DNA from: Lachnospiraceae bacterium
Lineage (GTDB): Bacteria; Bacillota; Clostridia; Lachnospirales; Lachnospiraceae
DNA: 64,000 nt
Direction of reading: 5' to 3'
Assembly (NCBI GenBank): GCA_016294075.1
Contig: JAEDCQ010000005.1
Location: 44,526-108,525, forward strand
Position 1 is the first letter of the stretch. Every line of letters begins with the position of its first letter. The translations under genes were made by a program, and so were the position numbers. Below the pieces are notes generated by a model. It was not told where the DNA came from. It saw nothing but the letters and a program-made list of their open reading frames with translations, and did not search any database. Positions 63,539 to 64,000 of this stretch are shown in pieces.

Positions 63539-63614
63539 AACTGAGAGGATTAATCTTGTATAATGATACGCGGACATGGGAATACAAGAAATCAAAGAAA
63601 TTCGTAAAGATTCT

Positions 63615-64000
63615 CACATGTAAGTGTCGCAAAAATAGCGGGAAAACCCAAGAAAGAAAAGAAATCCGCTAATACCACAGGTGTAAGTGTCGCGAAAGTA
63701 GCGGGAAAACCCAAGAAAGAAAGGAAAACCGCCAATACCACAGGTGAAAGTGTCGCGAAAGTAGCGGGAAAACCCAAGAAAGAAAGGAAAACCGCCAATA
63801 CCACAGGTGAAAGTGTCGCGAAAGTAGCGGGAAAACCCAAGAAAGAAAGGAAAACCGCCAATACCACAGGTGAAAGTGTCGCGAAAGTAGCGGGAAAACC
63901 CAAGAAAGAAAGGAAAACCGCCAATACCACAGGTGAAAGTGTCGCGAAAGTAGCGGGAAAACCCAAGAAAGAAAGGAAAACCGCCAATACCACAGGTGAA
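63615..64000. repeat. 63-bp tandem repeat array, at least six copies, running off the window
   Basis: A first diverged copy begins near 63615. Near-identical units begin at 63676, 63739, 63802, 63865, 63928 and 63991. The unit contains CACAGGTGAAAGTGTCGCG, then AAAGTAGCGGGAAAACCC and AAGAAAGAAAGGAAAACC. The period of 63 is a multiple of three. One plus frame therefore stays open as a basic 21-residue repeat (NTTGESVAKVAGKPKKERKTA in two parts). The minus strand stays open as a hydrophobic repeat (LAVFLSFLGFPATFATLSP) ending at 63592. The plus frame lacks an in-frame start after its last stop. The first copy has lost two bases relative to the others. No gene is called. Confidence 0.9.

Noticed and set aside
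63592..63993. Hydrophobic 133-codon minus-strand frame through the 63-bp repeats
   Set aside because: It is a by-product of a repeat whose length is a multiple of three; no start site, no ribosome site within the window, and the opposite strand is equally open. Kept as a repeat, not a gene.
63615..64000. Possible CRISPR array
   Set aside because: Units are contiguous and nearly identical over their whole 63 bases; there are no unique spacers and no cas genes.
1..64000. tRNA or rRNA genes
   Set aside because: No cloverleaf-like or rRNA-like segment was noticed in the intergenic regions by eye; a covariance-model scan was not possible.

Overview
The window is a stretch of a low-to-moderate GC Firmicutes chromosome, most likely a gut Lachnospiraceae (Roseburia / Lachnospira / Butyrivibrio relatives). 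Protein style supports this: a sigma-K-like factor, Csp-like subtilase, DUF4125, class II GalT, a short clostridial glycogen phosphorylase, and many hybrid kinases with HD-GYP and Hpt partners. I cannot name the genus. No rRNA, tRNA, phage, insertion sequence or CRISPR array was seen.

Layout. 1-2.1 kb: end of lepA, hemW, and a convergent sigma-K-like gene without a pro-sequence. 2.2-7.3 kb: a decaying signalling island. An intact pilT lies among a histidine kinase pseudogene, a REC/HD-GYP pseudogene, an OFA-type MFS transporter with one nonsense codon, and a frameshifted Hpt gene. 7.4-8.6 kb: an intact MFS transporter. 8.8-26.9 kb: a long co-directional uronate catabolic locus. It holds a TRAP transporter (dctP, dctQ, dctM), a YcxB-like protein, a YesM/YesN-type two-component system, a second membrane-anchored TRAP binding protein, then kdgF, uxaC, uxaB, uxaA, kduI, kduD, uxuA, uxuB, eda and kdgK. 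Together these would import saturated and 4,5-unsaturated uronates and convert galacturonate, glucuronate and unsaturated uronate to 2-keto-3-deoxygluconate, then to pyruvate and glyceraldehyde-3-phosphate. No secreted pectinase is in the window.

27-41 kb: mixed housekeeping and accessory genes. They are a DUF3810 membrane metalloprotease, argC, a Dabb protein, a MATE exporter, a Nudix hydrolase, galT with an AraC regulator on the minus strand, a Csp-like subtilase, a GntR/ABC (Ytr-like) operon, an alpha/beta esterase and a DUF4125 protein. The spacers at 36.3-37.4 and 41.1-41.7 kb are rich in repeats.

41.7-56.2 kb: a chemosensory and phosphorelay cluster with a PAS histidine kinase, a REC/HD-GYP protein with a degraded active site, CheR, CheB, CheY-like, CheA, CheW, an MCP with almost no sensor domain, a hybrid kinase-REC-Hpt, and a hybrid kinase-REC protein fused to a DegV-type (fatty-acid-binding) domain. 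The last is the most unusual gene here. 56.2-59.2 kb: an aminotransferase and a convergent Cache-domain MCP. 59.2-60.1 kb: a decayed minus-strand gene. 60.1-63.5 kb: a LacI regulator with its own palindromic operator, followed by glycogen phosphorylase. The window ends inside a 63-bp tandem repeat array.
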